Assembly: GCA_963781595.1 (NCBI GenBank)
Contig: CAWAGG010000006.1
Location: 1,488,001 to 1,552,000 of the forward strand
Direction: 5' to 3'
DNA length: 64,000 nucleotides
DNA from: JBEDUK01 sp963781595
GTDB taxonomy: Bacteria > Actinomycetota > UBA4738
Shown here one piece after another: positions 43,677-52,905 of the stretch. A program made the translations under genes and the position numbers. Each line of letters begins with the position of its first letter. The first letter of the stretch is position 1. Below the pieces are notes generated by a model that ran no database searches, had not been told where the DNA came from, and saw nothing but the letters and a program-made list of their open reading frames with translations.

Positions 43677-46589
43677 ATGACCTGCGCGGTCTGCCACGAG
43701 CCGCTCCCTGAGGGCGCTCGATTCTGTCCGAACTGCGGTGCGACGGTCGGCGCTCCGGTCGAGACCGAGGAACGGAAGGTCGTCACGGTGCTGTTCGCCG
43801 ACCTGGTCGATTCCACCGGCCTCGCCCAACGGCTCGACCCGGAACGCGCCCGCGAGGTGCTCGGCCGGTTCTTCGATGCCACGACCGAGGAGTTGCAGGC
43901 CCTGCGGGGCCGGCCGGAGAAGTTCGTCGGCGACGCGGTGATGGCGGTCTTCGGGCTGCCCACCGTCCACGAGGACGACGCGCTGCGGGCCGTGCGGGCC
44001 GGGATCGCGATCCGCGAGCGGCTCCGGCGACTCGGACGCTCGTTCGGCCTCGGCGAACCGCTCGAGGTTCGCGTCGGCATCCAGTCGGGGGAGGCCGCGG
44101 CCGGTCGCGGGCCGGCCGGACAGCTCCTCGTGACGGGCCCGGTCGTGAACGCCGCCGCCCGCCTGCAGGAGGCCGCCGATCCGGGAGAGGTCCTGGTCGG
44201 CGAGACCACCTTCGCGCTGACGGCGAGCTCCGTGGCGTACCGCGAGCGCCGGGACGTGCGGGCGAAGGGCTTCGACGCCCCGCTGGTCGCGTTCGGCGTC
44301 CAGGCGCTCTCGATGCGGTCGTCTCGCCGGACGATCCCGTTCGTCGGGCGGGCCGGCGAGCTCCGGCTCCTCGCGGACTGCCTGGGTCGCGCGACCAGCA
44401 CGGGACAGCCGGTGCTGGTCACCGTCCTCGGCGAGCCGGGCATCGGGAAGTCGCGCCTCGCGGACGAGTTCATCGCGACGAGGGGTGACGACGTGCTCGT
44501 CGTCGCGGGCCGAACCCGCTCGTATTCGGACACCGCCACGTTCGCGCTGGTGGCCGGGATCGTCGGCGAACTGGCCGGCTTCCAGGAGGGCGACCAGCAT
44601 GGACGGGCGCGCCGAAAGCTCCGCGATCTGGTGGTGCGCTCCTGCCCGCCGAGCGATGTCGACCGGATCGTCGAGCGCCTCTCCCTGCTGTTCGGCATGG
44701 CCCACGGCCTCCACGAGTCGGCCTTCGTCGACGACGTCCACGCGGGGTTCATCGCGTTGATCGACGGCGTGGCCAGCCAGCGACCCATCGTGCTGGTGTT
44801 CGAGGACGCGCACACGTTGAAGGCGCCGATGCTGGATCTGATCGAACGGCTCGGCGGACGGACGCGGACCGGTTCGCGACGAGCCATGGTCCTGGTCCTC
44901 GCGCGGTCCGGGTTCGTCGACGAGCGCCCGACCTGGGGGTCGAGGGCGGCGAACGCGGTGACGCTCCGGCTGGGCCTGCTCACGACCGCGGAGTCGATCG
45001 AACTCGTCTGCCAGGCGGGGGGCGGTGGCTTCGACGAGGACACGGCCGCGGGGATCGCCGAGCGCACGGGCGGGAACCCGTTCTTCATCATCGAGACGAC
45101 CGGCATGCTGCTCCCCGACGGCGGCGATCGTCCCTCGTCGCAGATGGCGATCCCGCCCACGGTGCAAGCCGTGATCGCGGCGCGGCTGGACGCTCTTCCC
45201 GAGCGGCTCCGGGAGCTCACGAGGCATGCGTCGGCGTTCTTCGTGTCCTTCGATGCGGACGAACTGGCCGTGGTCGACCCGCTCGCTCGGGCCGACGAGC
45301 TGCGTGCGCTCGAGGACGCCGAGATCCTCGTCCGCGAAGGGTCCGGCGGCCGGGGGTCCGCGCCGACCCGATGGCGCCTCCGGCACGCCACACTCAAGGA
45401 CGTCGCCTACGCGAGCCTGCCGAAGCGGGAGCGGGTGCGGCTGCATCAGCTCATCGCAGACCGGCTGGTGGCGAGCGGCCATCACTCCTGGGCGTCCGAC
45501 CACCTCGAGCTGGCGGCCGTTGCGTCGCTGGACCTCGATCCGAACGACCGGACCGTGGCCGAGGCCGCCGCCGACGCGCTGGTCGCGTCCGGGGATCGTG
45601 CGAGGCGCCGGATGGAGAGCCGTTCGGCAGTCGATCACTACCGTCGCGCGCTGACGATCGCCGGCCCAGAGCACGGGTGGCGGGTGCGCGAGGCGCGGGC
45701 GCTCGCCGGCATGGGCGAGGCTCGCTACTGGCTCGGCGACTACGCCGCCGCGACCGAGGCGCTCGAGCGCGCCGCGGCGCTCGGCACGCAGATCGACGAC
45801 CCGTTCACGCTCGCGCTCGCCCTGCGGTTCCTCGGGGACATCGCGATAAACGTGGAAGGGGACCTCGATGCGGCCGAAGCCCTCCTCGATCGTTCGCTCG
45901 CCGCTGCCGAGGAGCTGGGTGATCCCTGGGCCATCGCGCGCACGCTGTTGTTCGCCGGATGGGTGCCCTGGACGCGCGAGCGGTACGAGGAGGCCGAAGC
46001 GACCTGGCGCCGTGCGCTCTCGATCGCCGATCCGGCGGACGGCTGGGCGCGAGTCCGAGCGCTCAACTGCCTGTCGATCAACCTGACCGGTGGCCCGCAG
46101 CGCACCGGTCCCGCGGCGATCGCCGCGAGCGAGGACGCTCTCCGGCTGAGCGAGGAGGCGAGCGCGATCGCCGAGGACATCGGCGATCGGTTCAGCATCG
46201 CCATGACGGCCGTCCAGCAGGCCCGCGTCCTCGAGGATCTGGGGCGATCCGACGAGGGGCTGCCGTCTCTCGACCGCGGCATCGCCATCTTCGACGAGCT
46301 GGGCGCCAGGTGGGAGTACGCGGACGCGATCGCGGAGCGTGGGATCGCGAAGCGCGATCTCGGCCGCCTCGATGAGGCCGAGGAGGACCTGGTGGATGCG
46401 ATCCGCGTCTCCGAGGAGCTCGGCGAGCGGCAGCTCGCGAGCTGGATGTGGCGGGCCCTGGCTCGCGTGTCGGAACGCCGCGGTGACCTGGCGAAGGCCG
46501 AGGAGCGCCACCGACGTTCACGCGAGGCCGAGGTACGGTTCCAGAGCCACCCCGAACGGGACGCCGCCGCGTCCCACCCGCGCGTGTGA
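43677..46589 (+). CDS. Zinc-ribbon, adenylate/guanylate-cyclase, AAA and TPR regulatory protein
   Basis: The 970-residue protein begins at ATG 43677 with a double-Cys zinc ribbon (CAVCHEPLPEGARFCPNCG). A class III nucleotide cyclase domain follows (VTVLFADLVDSTGLAQRL, KFVGDAVMAVFG, VNAAARLQEAA), then an AAA/STAND ATPase (PFVGRAGELRLL, Walker A GEPGIGKSRL, VLVFEDAH) and about 400 residues of TPR-like helices. This order is common in actinobacteria and Chloroflexi, where it resembles the LuxR/STAND regulators with a cyclase input. The ligand and output are unknown. It is probably transcribed alone, 76 bp after the hybrid kinase. Confidence 0.92.
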   Translation: MTCAVCHEPLPEGARFCPNCGATVGAPVETEERKVVTVLFADLVDSTGLAQRLDPERAREVLGRFFDATTEELQALRGRPEKFVGDAVMAVFGLPTVHEDDALRAVRAGIAIRERLRRLGRSFGLGEPLEVRVGIQSGEAAAGRGPAGQLLVTGPVVNAAARLQEAADPGEVLVGETTFALTASSVAYRERRDVRAKGFDAPLVAFGVQALSMRSSRRTIPFVGRAGELRLLADCLGRATSTGQPVLVTVLGEPGIGKSRLADEFIATRGDDVLVVAGRTRSYSDTATFALVAGIVGELAGFQEGDQHGRARRKLRDLVVRSCPPSDVDRIVERLSLLFGMAHGLHESAFVDDVHAGFIALIDGVASQRPIVLVFEDAHTLKAPMLDLIERLGGRTRTGSRRAMVLVLARSGFVDERPTWGSRAANAVTLRLGLLTTAESIELVCQAGGGGFDEDTAAGIAERTGGNPFFIIETTGMLLPDGGDRPSSQMAIPPTVQAVIAARLDALPERLRELTRHASAFFVSFDADELAVVDPLARADELRALEDAEILVREGSGGRGSAPTRWRLRHATLKDVAYASLPKRERVRLHQLIADRLVASGHHSWASDHLELAAVASLDLDPNDRTVAEAAADALVASGDRARRRMESRSAVDHYRRALTIAGPEHGWRVREARALAGMGEARYWLGDYAAATEALERAAALGTQIDDPFTLALALRFLGDIAINVEGDLDAAEALLDRSLAAAEELGDPWAIARTLLFAGWVPWTRERYEEAEATWRRALSIADPADGWARVRALNCLSINLTGGPQRTGPAAIAASEDALRLSEEASAIAEDIGDRFSIAMTAVQQARVLEDLGRSDEGLPSLDRGIAIFDELGARWEYADAIAERGIAKRDLGRLDEAEEDLVDAIRVSEELGERQLASWMWRALARVSERRGDLAKAEERHRRSREAEVRFQSHPERDAAASHPRV

Positions 46590-46646
46590 GGCAGGCGGGT
46601 GGCTCGCCCGAACGCGCCCAGCCGGGGGACACGCGCGCCGGACGGG

Positions 46647-47219
46647 TCAGGGGACCGGAGCGACGGCCCCGTAATCCGGAGCCGAGACGGGCCGCTCGAC
46701 CGCAACGCCCTTGTCCGTCACGACGGCGACCGGCTCGCCGTCGACCGAGAATCGCACGGCGCTGATGCTCGGCAACGACACGAGCGTCCAGACGATCTGG
46801 GCCACTCGACGGATCACGGCGTCGGGCGTGGCCGGGGACTGGAACTCGCCCGAGAGGTCGACCTCCGCGACGGTGTCGAACACGCCAACCTGCAGGAGCC
46901 GGGTACTCGGCGGCACATCGGTCGTGACACCGGTGGTCCGCTCACGTTCGGTGGGGCCATCGAGGAGCGCGCGGACCGCGGCCTGCGGGGACGCTTCATT
47001 CTGGACCTCGCGCGTGACGGGGACGAGCCGCCCGTCCCGGAGGAGGAAGATCGTGATCCCGCGGAGTGGGCCCGGCGCCGCGGTGTGCGCGGACCTGGTC
47101 ACGGGGAACGGGAGCTCGTCCGTGGGAACGATGACCGGCGCCGATGGAGCCGCGCACGCGGCCAGGCTCGCCGAGACGATCGCTGCAGGGAGTGCCCTCC
47201 TCAGGCCCGATCGGACCAT
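46647..47219 (-). CDS. GerMN-domain lipoprotein (LpqB-like, short)
   Basis: The 190-residue lipoprotein has a signal peptide ending SLAACA. It has one GerMN domain (ITIFLLRDGRLVPVTREV, AVRALLDGPTERERTTG, TAEVDLSGEF, QIVWTLVSLPSISAVRFSVDG). In mycobacteria and relatives LpqB carries GerMN plus a beta-propeller and is encoded after mtrAB; here only the GerMN part is present. ATG 47219 overlaps the kinase stop by 1 nt. It probably modulates the sensor kinase encoded with it. Confidence 0.88.
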   Translation of the reverse strand: MVRSGLRRALPAAIVSASLAACAAPSAPVIVPTDELPFPVTRSAHTAAPGPLRGITIFLLRDGRLVPVTREVQNEASPQAAVRALLDGPTERERTTGVTTDVPPSTRLLQVGVFDTVAEVDLSGEFQSPATPDAVIRRVAQIVWTLVSLPSISAVRFSVDGEPVAVVTDKGVAVERPVSAPDYGAVAPVP

Positions 47220-48616
47220 CAGTCGGCGGCGTCGCCCGGCGGCTCACGATGGAGCGGCAATCGCAGCACGAACGACGTCCCTTCGCCGACGACGCTTTCG
47301 GCATCCAACGTGCCCCCGAGGAGCGTGGCGTTCTGCGATGCGATGGCCAGGCCGAGGCCGATCCCGCCGTGCGCGCGGGTGCGGCTTCGATCCGCCTTGT
47401 AGAAGCGCTCGAAGAGATGGGGTAGGTTCTCGGACGATATCCCCGGCCCGCGATCGGCGACCGCGATCAGGTACGTGTCGCCGTCCACGGCGAACGTCAC
47501 GCGAACCCCGCGGCCGGCACCATGCTCGAGCGCGTTGTCGATCAGGTTGGCCAGGATCCGCTCGAGTCGGAACTTGTCCGTGGCGATCTGCACGTCGGGA
47601 CCGTCGGTGACGTCCACCTCACGCCGTCTCTGGTGAACGATGGCCCCGACCACGGCGCGCGGATCGACCTGCTCGACCCGGACCGCACCACGACGGGCAT
47701 CGAGCTCCGACATCTCCAGGAGCTCTTCGATGAGGCGGCCGAGCTGGGCCACGTCGTCGTGAAGGAGATCGACGGCCTCGCGCGACGACGGCGCGAGATC
47801 GTCCCGCCGGGCCAGCAGCACATCGCTCGTCGTCTTCATGGCCGCGAGCGGCGTGCGGATCTCGTGAGACAGTGCCGCGACGAAACGGCGCTCCCGTTGG
47901 ATCATCTCTTCCAGGGCCTCGGCCATCCGGTTGAACGACGTCGCCAGCATGCCGAGCTCGTCCTCGGCTGTCGGCTCCACACGCGTCTCGAGCAAGCCCT
48001 CGGCGACCTGCTGGGCCGCGGTACTCACGCGGGCGAGCGGTTTGAGCATCCGTCGGCTCACCCGCTGTGCGAAGGCACCGGCCAGGACGATGACGATCGC
48101 GCTCGTTATCGCGAGCACGCGAGCCAGGAGTGCGAGCGTGGCATCGACATCGCGGAACGGATAGAAGAGGTACAGGTTGGTGCCCTCGGGCGGCAGGGGC
48201 GCGCCGAACACGAGTGCGCGCGAGCCTTTCCCGCTCGTCTGCTGGTAGGCGAGCTGCTCGCGTTCGACGGCCTCGACGAGTGACGGCGGCACCGCGCGAG
48301 GCGTCAGCGAGAGCGCGGTCGAGTACCACGCACCGCCGCTGGTGATCATCGCGTCGAAGTTCTCCCTCGTCTGGAGGAGCGACACGAGCTGCCGCGAGGA
48401 CCCGGGACGCGAGCGCAGGAACTCGCGCGCGAAGAGGAGGGCGAAGATCGTCTGACGGGTGTCCGAACGTATCCGGCTGCTCTCCAGCGACGCACGCACG
48501 ACGTAGTAGGTGGTGAGCGAGATCGCGGACGTGAGCAGCAACGCCATCGCGACGAACGCCGATGTGATGCGCGCCCGGAGGCTCCGACGCCGAAGGAAGC
48601 CGCCGGCGAACCTCAC
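47219..48616 (-). CDS. MtrB-like HAMP sensor histidine kinase
   Basis: The 465-residue kinase starts at GTG 48616, overlapping the regulator stop (GTGA). Two transmembrane helices (about 13-37 and 165-190) enclose a sensor region of about 130 residues and are followed by HAMP (ARVSTAAQQVAEGLLETRV). HisKA has His 251 (ALSHEIRTPLAAM), and HATPase shows NLIDNALEHGAG, ADRGPGIS and GGIGLGLAI. Order and overlaps with an OmpR-type regulator and a GerMN lipoprotein parallel the mtrA-mtrB-lpqB operon. In actinobacteria that system controls cell division and wall metabolism. Orthology is inferred from context, not established. Confidence 0.92.
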   Translation of the reverse strand: MRFAGGFLRRRSLRARITSAFVAMALLLTSAISLTTYYVVRASLESSRIRSDTRQTIFALLFAREFLRSRPGSSRQLVSLLQTRENFDAMITSGGAWYSTALSLTPRAVPPSLVEAVEREQLAYQQTSGKGSRALVFGAPLPPEGTNLYLFYPFRDVDATLALLARVLAITSAIVIVLAGAFAQRVSRRMLKPLARVSTAAQQVAEGLLETRVEPTAEDELGMLATSFNRMAEALEEMIQRERRFVAALSHEIRTPLAAMKTTSDVLLARRDDLAPSSREAVDLLHDDVAQLGRLIEELLEMSELDARRGAVRVEQVDPRAVVGAIVHQRRREVDVTDGPDVQIATDKFRLERILANLIDNALEHGAGRGVRVTFAVDGDTYLIAVADRGPGISSENLPHLFERFYKADRSRTRAHGGIGLGLAIASQNATLLGGTLDAESVVGEGTSFVLRLPLHREPPGDAAD

Positions 48617-49293
48617 GCGGATAGCTTGTACCCGAACCCTCGAACCGTTCTGATCAGCCTCGGTTCGGTCGGGTCGCTCTCGATCTTGGCCCGGAGCCGC
48701 CGGACGTGGACGTCCACGAGACGCGAATCCCCGAGGTAGTCGTAGTCCCAGACCTCGCTGAGGAGCTGCTCGCGCGAGAACACGGTGTTCGGTCTTGCGG
48801 CCAGGCATCGCAGTAGCTCGAACTCCGTCTTCGTCAGCATCACGGTTCGGCCGCCCACACGCACCGCGGCGGCGTCGGGTTCGATCTCGAGGTCCCCGAC
48901 GACGATGCGCCGCCGTGCCGGCTCGCTCCGTGCGCGGCGGAGGAGCGCGCGGATCCGGGCCACCAGCACCTTCAGCTCGAACGGTTTCGTGAGGTAGTCG
49001 TCGCCACCGGACTCCAGCCCCACCACGACGTCGACCGTGTCGGTCTTGGCCGTGAGGAAGATGATGGGAACCCCGCTGGTCTTGCGGATCTCGCGGCACA
49101 GCTCGAACCCGTCCTGACCCGGAAGCATCACGTCGAGGATCACCAGGTCCGGCGCCCGTTGTGAGATCAGGCGGGAACCCACGACCGCGTCCGCGGCCTC
49201 GAGCACCTCGTACCCCTCGTCGTGCAGGGCTATCGCGGTCGCACGGCGCACCCGATGGTCGTCCTCGACGACGAGGATCCGCGCGTTCGTCAC
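48613..49293 (-). CDS. OmpR-family response regulator (MtrA-like)
   Basis: The 226-residue regulator from GTG 49293 has a receiver domain with phospho-acceptor Asp 54 (LVILDVMLPGQDG), the switch Thr in IIFLTAK and Lys in YLTKPF. A winged-helix domain follows (LTKTEFELLRCLA, SREQLLSEVWDYDYLGDSRLVDVHVRRLRAKIE, TVRGFGYKL). It is the first gene of the regulator-kinase-GerMN operon. The longer start at 49326 adds residues of no similarity. Confidence 0.93.
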   Translation of the reverse strand: MTNARILVVEDDHRVRRATAIALHDEGYEVLEAADAVVGSRLISQRAPDLVILDVMLPGQDGFELCREIRKTSGVPIIFLTAKTDTVDVVVGLESGGDDYLTKPFELKVLVARIRALLRRARSEPARRRIVVGDLEIEPDAAAVRVGGRTVMLTKTEFELLRCLAARPNTVFSREQLLSEVWDYDYLGDSRLVDVHVRRLRAKIESDPTEPRLIRTVRGFGYKLSA

Positions 49294-49395
49294 CGAACGA
49301 GCATACGAACGGAGGGGACCGCGCACGCGGCCCGTGTGCGCGGTCGGCGAGCTGAAGGGCCGGTCGGCGTCCTCGCCCTCGGAGGCGCAGCCGGG

Positions 49396-49656
49396 TCAGG
49401 CTATCCGGTCCCGCCCGAGCGGCTGGGGATCGCCCACGTACCGGATGCGCCGACCGACACCCCCACGATGGCGACGGACGCTGATACGCCACGGGCCGCA
49501 GATCATCCAGCGACTGAGGCACGCCTGACAGAGGTATCTCGGATCCGTGCTTCCCTGCCGGCGGACCCGCGCCGATCCACACCACGGACACCGCTCTTCC
49601 GATCCATCCCTTCCGGTACCGTCCGGTCCATCGCCACGATCGTTCCTTCGCGTCAC
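49396..49656 (-). CDS. Small zinc-ribbon protein
   Basis: A possible 86-residue basic protein starts at GTG 49656, 8 nt after GGGGAGG. It has two CxxC knuckles (RCPWCGSARVRRQ...LCQACLSRW), an arrangement typical of small zinc ribbons. The rest is Arg-rich without recognisable motifs. It lies upstream of the MtrA-like regulator on the same strand, 102 bp away. Support is limited to the motif and the ribosome site. Confidence 0.4.
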   Translation of the reverse strand: MTRRNDRGDGPDGTGRDGSEERCPWCGSARVRRQGSTDPRYLCQACLSRWMICGPWRISVRRHRGGVGRRIRYVGDPQPLGRDRIA

Positions 49657-49855
49657 GCGTGTCACCTCCCCGGTCCGCCCACATGGAGCGACCGTACGGG
49701 CCCGATGCTTCCGAACGAAGTCGGTCCTGTTACAGATCGGGATCGGGTCATCTGGGCGCCGCGAACCGACCGCGAGGCAAGGACGGGCGTCACGGATCCG
49801 TAACGTCCGCGACCCTCGCGCGAAACCCAGCGCCGCCACCTTGGGCGAGGTGGTC

Positions 49856-50188
49856 ATGGCGACCCCCGCGTTCGTCGTGCGGAGAGGAGCGGGCATGAAG
49901 CACCTTCGGATGGAGAGTCGCGCGAGCGGCAGCTCGCTCATCTTGAGGGTCCAGGGCGACGTGGACAGCTACACGGCCGGACATCTCGACGACGTTCTGG
50001 AGGACCTCGCCGAGGCTCAGGACCAACGTCGAGTTGTTCTCGACCTGGAGCGCGTCACGTCGTTCGATCGGCACGGTGCCGACGTCGTGCGGTCGGGACG
50101 CCGTCGGCTCGTCGGCTCCGGCGTCTCGGTTTCGATACTCGCGAGCCCGACCGTGATCCGGTCCGTTGCCGAACCGGAACCGGCCTGA
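49856..50188 (+). CDS. STAS-domain protein, anti-sigma-antagonist-like
   Basis: The 110-residue protein (ATG 49856; ATG 49895 with GAGGAG 5 nt upstream gives 97 residues and may be the true start) has a STAS fold: LILRVQGDVDSYTAGHLDDVLEDL, RRVVLDLERVTSFDRHGADVV, LVGSGVSVSIL. In anti-sigma-factor antagonists the loop normally has Asp-Ser-x-Gly; here it is FDRHG, so the phosphorylatable Ser is missing at that place. It may be a non-switching STAS protein. No anti-sigma kinase lies nearby. Confidence 0.75.
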   Translation: MATPAFVVRRGAGMKHLRMESRASGSSLILRVQGDVDSYTAGHLDDVLEDLAEAQDQRRVVLDLERVTSFDRHGADVVRSGRRRLVGSGVSVSILASPTVIRSVAEPEPA

Positions 50189-50275
50189 GGATGTGCCGAG
50201 CGTGGCCTCGCCGGCCGAGTCGAGCCGCGCAGGCCCCCAGGAACGCTCGGATCGACGAGGAGGAGGGAGCGAAGG

Positions 50276-51046
50276 ATGAGCGTTGCGGATCCAGTTCGAG
50301 AAGGCTTCCACATGACGGAGCGCGATCGGCCGGTCGTCGCGTTCAAGTGGCTGCGCGCCGGCCGCGTCGACCCTGACGCCCGTTTCGCGTGGCCCCAGCC
50401 CGACCGAGGCCTGAGCCCATGGGTGGACGGGATGACCAGGGGCCCGTGGCGGCCGCACGGGTCCTCGGTGCTGGGGCTCCCGTACGAGGTCAGCGAGGAG
50501 CTCTGGTTGATCGAACTGCACGGAAACATCGAACGCGTGCCGTTCTCCGAGGGATGGGCTGGGTCGGGAGCGGTGTCACGCCGCGCCGGCGAGGCGCGCA
50601 TCCTCGGCGACCGTGCTCGGATCATCTACAGGATCGAAGGGTGGGACGCGCGCGTGAGCGCGGACTTCGTCGACTTCTGCATCGGAGAGGCGCGGAGCCT
50701 CGTCGTCGAATCGATGGCGAATGCCACTCGCCAGATCCGGACGGAGTTGCTCGACTCGCCTGCTGACGTACTGGCGCTCGACCATGTCGTGAGCCTCCTC
50801 GGCGCGTGGCGTCACTTCTCCGTCGCGGACGGGGAGGAACGGCCGGCCGAGGCTGCTCGTGCAGCGGCTGCGGCGCGTGCCGCGACAGCCCTGTCCTATG
50901 CCTCGGCGCTCGTCGACGAGAGGTCCCGAGCAGAGGTCGCGCGTGAGGCGCTTGCTGACGAGCGGCGGAGGCAGGCGGATTGGATCGCTCATCGCGTTGG
51001 GATCGCAGAGATGGAGAGCGACGTCCTGAGCGCCGCGTCGGCCTGA
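50276..51046 (+). CDS. Hypothetical protein with C-terminal coiled coil
   Basis: The 256-residue protein starts at ATG 50276 after AGGAGGAGGG; a second ATG at 50312 (MTERDRPVVAFKWL) would suit the conserved-looking start. The N-terminal half (VVAFKWLRAGRV...SPWVDG...YEVSEELWLIELHGNIER) resembles small domains of unknown function that cover protein surfaces, but I cannot name one. The C-terminal 80 residues are Ala/Arg/Glu-rich and probably helical. No membrane segments. It is convergent with the acyltransferase gene. Confidence 0.6.
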   Translation: MSVADPVREGFHMTERDRPVVAFKWLRAGRVDPDARFAWPQPDRGLSPWVDGMTRGPWRPHGSSVLGLPYEVSEELWLIELHGNIERVPFSEGWAGSGAVSRRAGEARILGDRARIIYRIEGWDARVSADFVDFCIGEARSLVVESMANATRQIRTELLDSPADVLALDHVVSLLGAWRHFSVADGEERPAEAARAAAAARAATALSYASALVDERSRAEVAREALADERRRQADWIAHRVGIAEMESDVLSAASA

Positions 51047-51070
51047 TCCGCACGGGACACGCACCACGGA

Positions 51071-51105
51071 GCCGATGCATGCCATCGCATAGGTTCGGCA
51101 TCGGC
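51071..51105. terminator. Hairpin between convergent genes
   Basis: Positions 51071-51078 and 51098-51105 are perfectly complementary (8 bp). The 19-nt loop itself holds a 4-bp ATGC/GCAT stem. It lies centrally in the 66-bp gap between two convergent genes, so it could serve as a shared terminator. No U-tract is present. Confidence 0.4.
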
Positions 51106-51112
51106 GGGCCCT

Positions 51113-51886
51113 TCAGGCATCCGTCCGCGGGTTTCCGGAAGGGCGGCGCTTCGACTCCGCCTCGGTGGCACGGATGCGAGCGGCCTCCTCTTCCGTCGGC
51201 GCCGTGCCCCCGTACGCGGCCGGGAGCCACCAGCGATCGTCCGGCGACCGCGGCGACTGCGGGTACGTGGCGATCGCCTCCTCGACGAGCCCCCGGATCG
51301 CCCGCATCAGGTGGCCCGTGACCTCTGCCGGATCATCCCCGCCCGCGCAGGGCACGGGCGGGCCGAATCGAACGTCGATCGCCACGCCCCGCCGAAGGTC
51401 CCGCGGCCGGCCCTTCGTCACCAGACGCTGGCTTCCCCACACCGCCCCCGGGATGAGCGGAACGCCAGCCTCCATCGCCATGCGCGCCGCCCCGGTCTTG
51501 CCGACCAAGGGGAGGAACGAGCGATCGATCGTGCCCTCGGGGAACATGCCGACTATCTCGCCCGCCCGCAGCGCATCGACGGCCCGCCGCACCGCCACGC
51601 CGGGTGAGCCGAACCGGTCGGCGGGGATGTGCTTCGCGCCGGACATGATCGCTCTGGTGAAGGGGCGCTCCCACAGTTCCCGCTTGGCCACGAACCGGAT
51701 GTTGCGGCCGCGGCGGCGGCCGGCCAGCCCGACGAACAGCCAGTCCAGGTAGCCGACGTGGTTGGTTGCGACGACCGCCCCGCCCTGCACGGGGATGCGT
51801 TCGATGCCCGAGATCTCGATCCGCCAGCTCATCGCGTCCATCCAGGCGATGAGCGAGCCCGCGATCCCGGCGTAGATCGGTTCCAT
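51113..51886 (-). CDS. 1-acyl-glycerol-3-phosphate acyltransferase-like (PlsC family)
   Basis: The 257-residue protein starts at ATG 51886, which overlaps the SDR stop (ATGA). It has the PlsC motifs: TNHVGYLDW (His and Asp of the HX4D catalytic pair), GRNIRFVAKRELWERP, and FPEGTID. These enzymes transfer an acyl chain to a glycerophosphate or related acceptor at the membrane. It is the last gene of the photoreceptor-linked operon (regulator, SRPBCC, SDR, acyltransferase), which supports a role in lipid remodelling. The C-terminus is charged and unstructured. Confidence 0.9.
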   Translation of the reverse strand: MEPIYAGIAGSLIAWMDAMSWRIEISGIERIPVQGGAVVATNHVGYLDWLFVGLAGRRRGRNIRFVAKRELWERPFTRAIMSGAKHIPADRFGSPGVAVRRAVDALRAGEIVGMFPEGTIDRSFLPLVGKTGAARMAMEAGVPLIPGAVWGSQRLVTKGRPRDLRRGVAIDVRFGPPVPCAGGDDPAEVTGHLMRAIRGLVEEAIATYPQSPRSPDDRWWLPAAYGGTAPTEEEAARIRATEAESKRRPSGNPRTDA

Positions 51887-52905
51887 CAGCGCGCGGCGGC
51901 CCGGGCGGGGCCGCGTCGCGGCTCCCTGGCGGCGCCGGTCAGTTCCCGGCTCACTTCGAACAGCCGCGCGCGATCCGCCGCGCTCGTGCCCGTCCCGGGG
52001 AGGCGGACGGTGGACCTGGGCCGGCGATCGAGCCAGAAGCGCCCGTGTGCGCCCCGCGGCTCCGGCGCGGCCGCGAGCCACGCGATGGTGTCGGCGCCCT
52101 GTCGGGCGTTGCGGAGCAGCGGCCGCATGATCTTCCGGAACGTCGGAAGTCCGGCGGCCAGGCCCGGCGTTTCCGCCCAGCCCGGGTGCATCGCGTGGAC
52201 CGAAACGGCGGACGGCGCGAGGCGCTCGGCCCATTCCTCGGCGAGCGCCACCTGCGCCCGCTTCGCGCGCGCATAGGCGACGGAGCCGCGATAGGGCTCG
52301 CGCTCCATCTGAAGGTCGTCCAGGTGGAGCCCCTGCGTGTACATCCCCCCGGACGAGACGAAGATCACCCGCGCGTCATCGGAGTGACGAAGCAGCGGTA
52401 GGAGTTCGTCGGTCAGCATGAACGGCCCGAGCACCATCGTGGCGAAGCTCGATTCGAATCCCTGCGCCGACGTCCGGCGTTTCGCGAGCAGCGCGCCCGC
52501 GTTGTGGATCAGGACGTCCAGGCGCGCCTCTCGGGCGCGGATCTGGTTCGCGACCGAGCGGACGGAGTCGAGATCGCTCATGTCACCCACGTACGCGGCG
52601 ACGTCCGACCGACCCACCGCGGACGTGATCGCCCCGACGGCCCTCTCTGCGCGCGTGGCGTCCCGGCCAAGGATGCGCACCGAGGCGCCCGCGCGCCCGA
52701 GCGCCGTCGCCGCCTCTAGGCCCAGACCGGACGTGCCGCCGGTGACGATCGCCACGCGGCCGTCCATGCGGAAGGACTCGGGCGGCGCCCAGCCGAAGAG
52801 CCGGCTTCGTGTCGCGTAACCCACGCGCGAGAACGACAGCACCACCGTGGCCTCGATGGATCGGTCCGCGAGGTCGCGCAGGGCGTTCACGCCGGCGACG
52901 GTCAT
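51886..52905 (-). CDS. Short-chain dehydrogenase/reductase
   Basis: The 339-residue SDR has TGGTSGLG (cofactor-binding), NAG, the catalytic Ser in VIFVSSGGMY and Y-x3-K in AYARAK. An N-terminal extension of about 45 residues (MTVAGVNALRDLADRSIEATVV) precedes the domain and may be a membrane-associating helix. SDRs with this form occur beside LitR-type regulators in other bacteria, from family knowledge. The gene overlaps its neighbours by 4 nt on both sides. The substrate is presumably a lipid or fatty-acid derivative. Confidence 0.9.
   Translation of the reverse strand: MTVAGVNALRDLADRSIEATVVLSFSRVGYATRSRLFGWAPPESFRMDGRVAIVTGGTSGLGLEAATALGRAGASVRILGRDATRAERAVGAITSAVGRSDVAAYVGDMSDLDSVRSVANQIRAREARLDVLIHNAGALLAKRRTSAQGFESSFATMVLGPFMLTDELLPLLRHSDDARVIFVSSGGMYTQGLHLDDLQMEREPYRGSVAYARAKRAQVALAEEWAERLAPSAVSVHAMHPGWAETPGLAAGLPTFRKIMRPLLRNARQGADTIAWLAAAPEPRGAHGRFWLDRRPRSTVRLPGTGTSAADRARLFEVSRELTGAAREPRRGPARAAAR

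Noticed and set aside
49547..49855. N-terminal extension of the STAS protein
   Set aside because: It is Arg/Pro/Ser-rich shadow sequence opposite the zinc-ribbon ORF, and STAS similarity begins only after the ATGs at 49856 and 49895.
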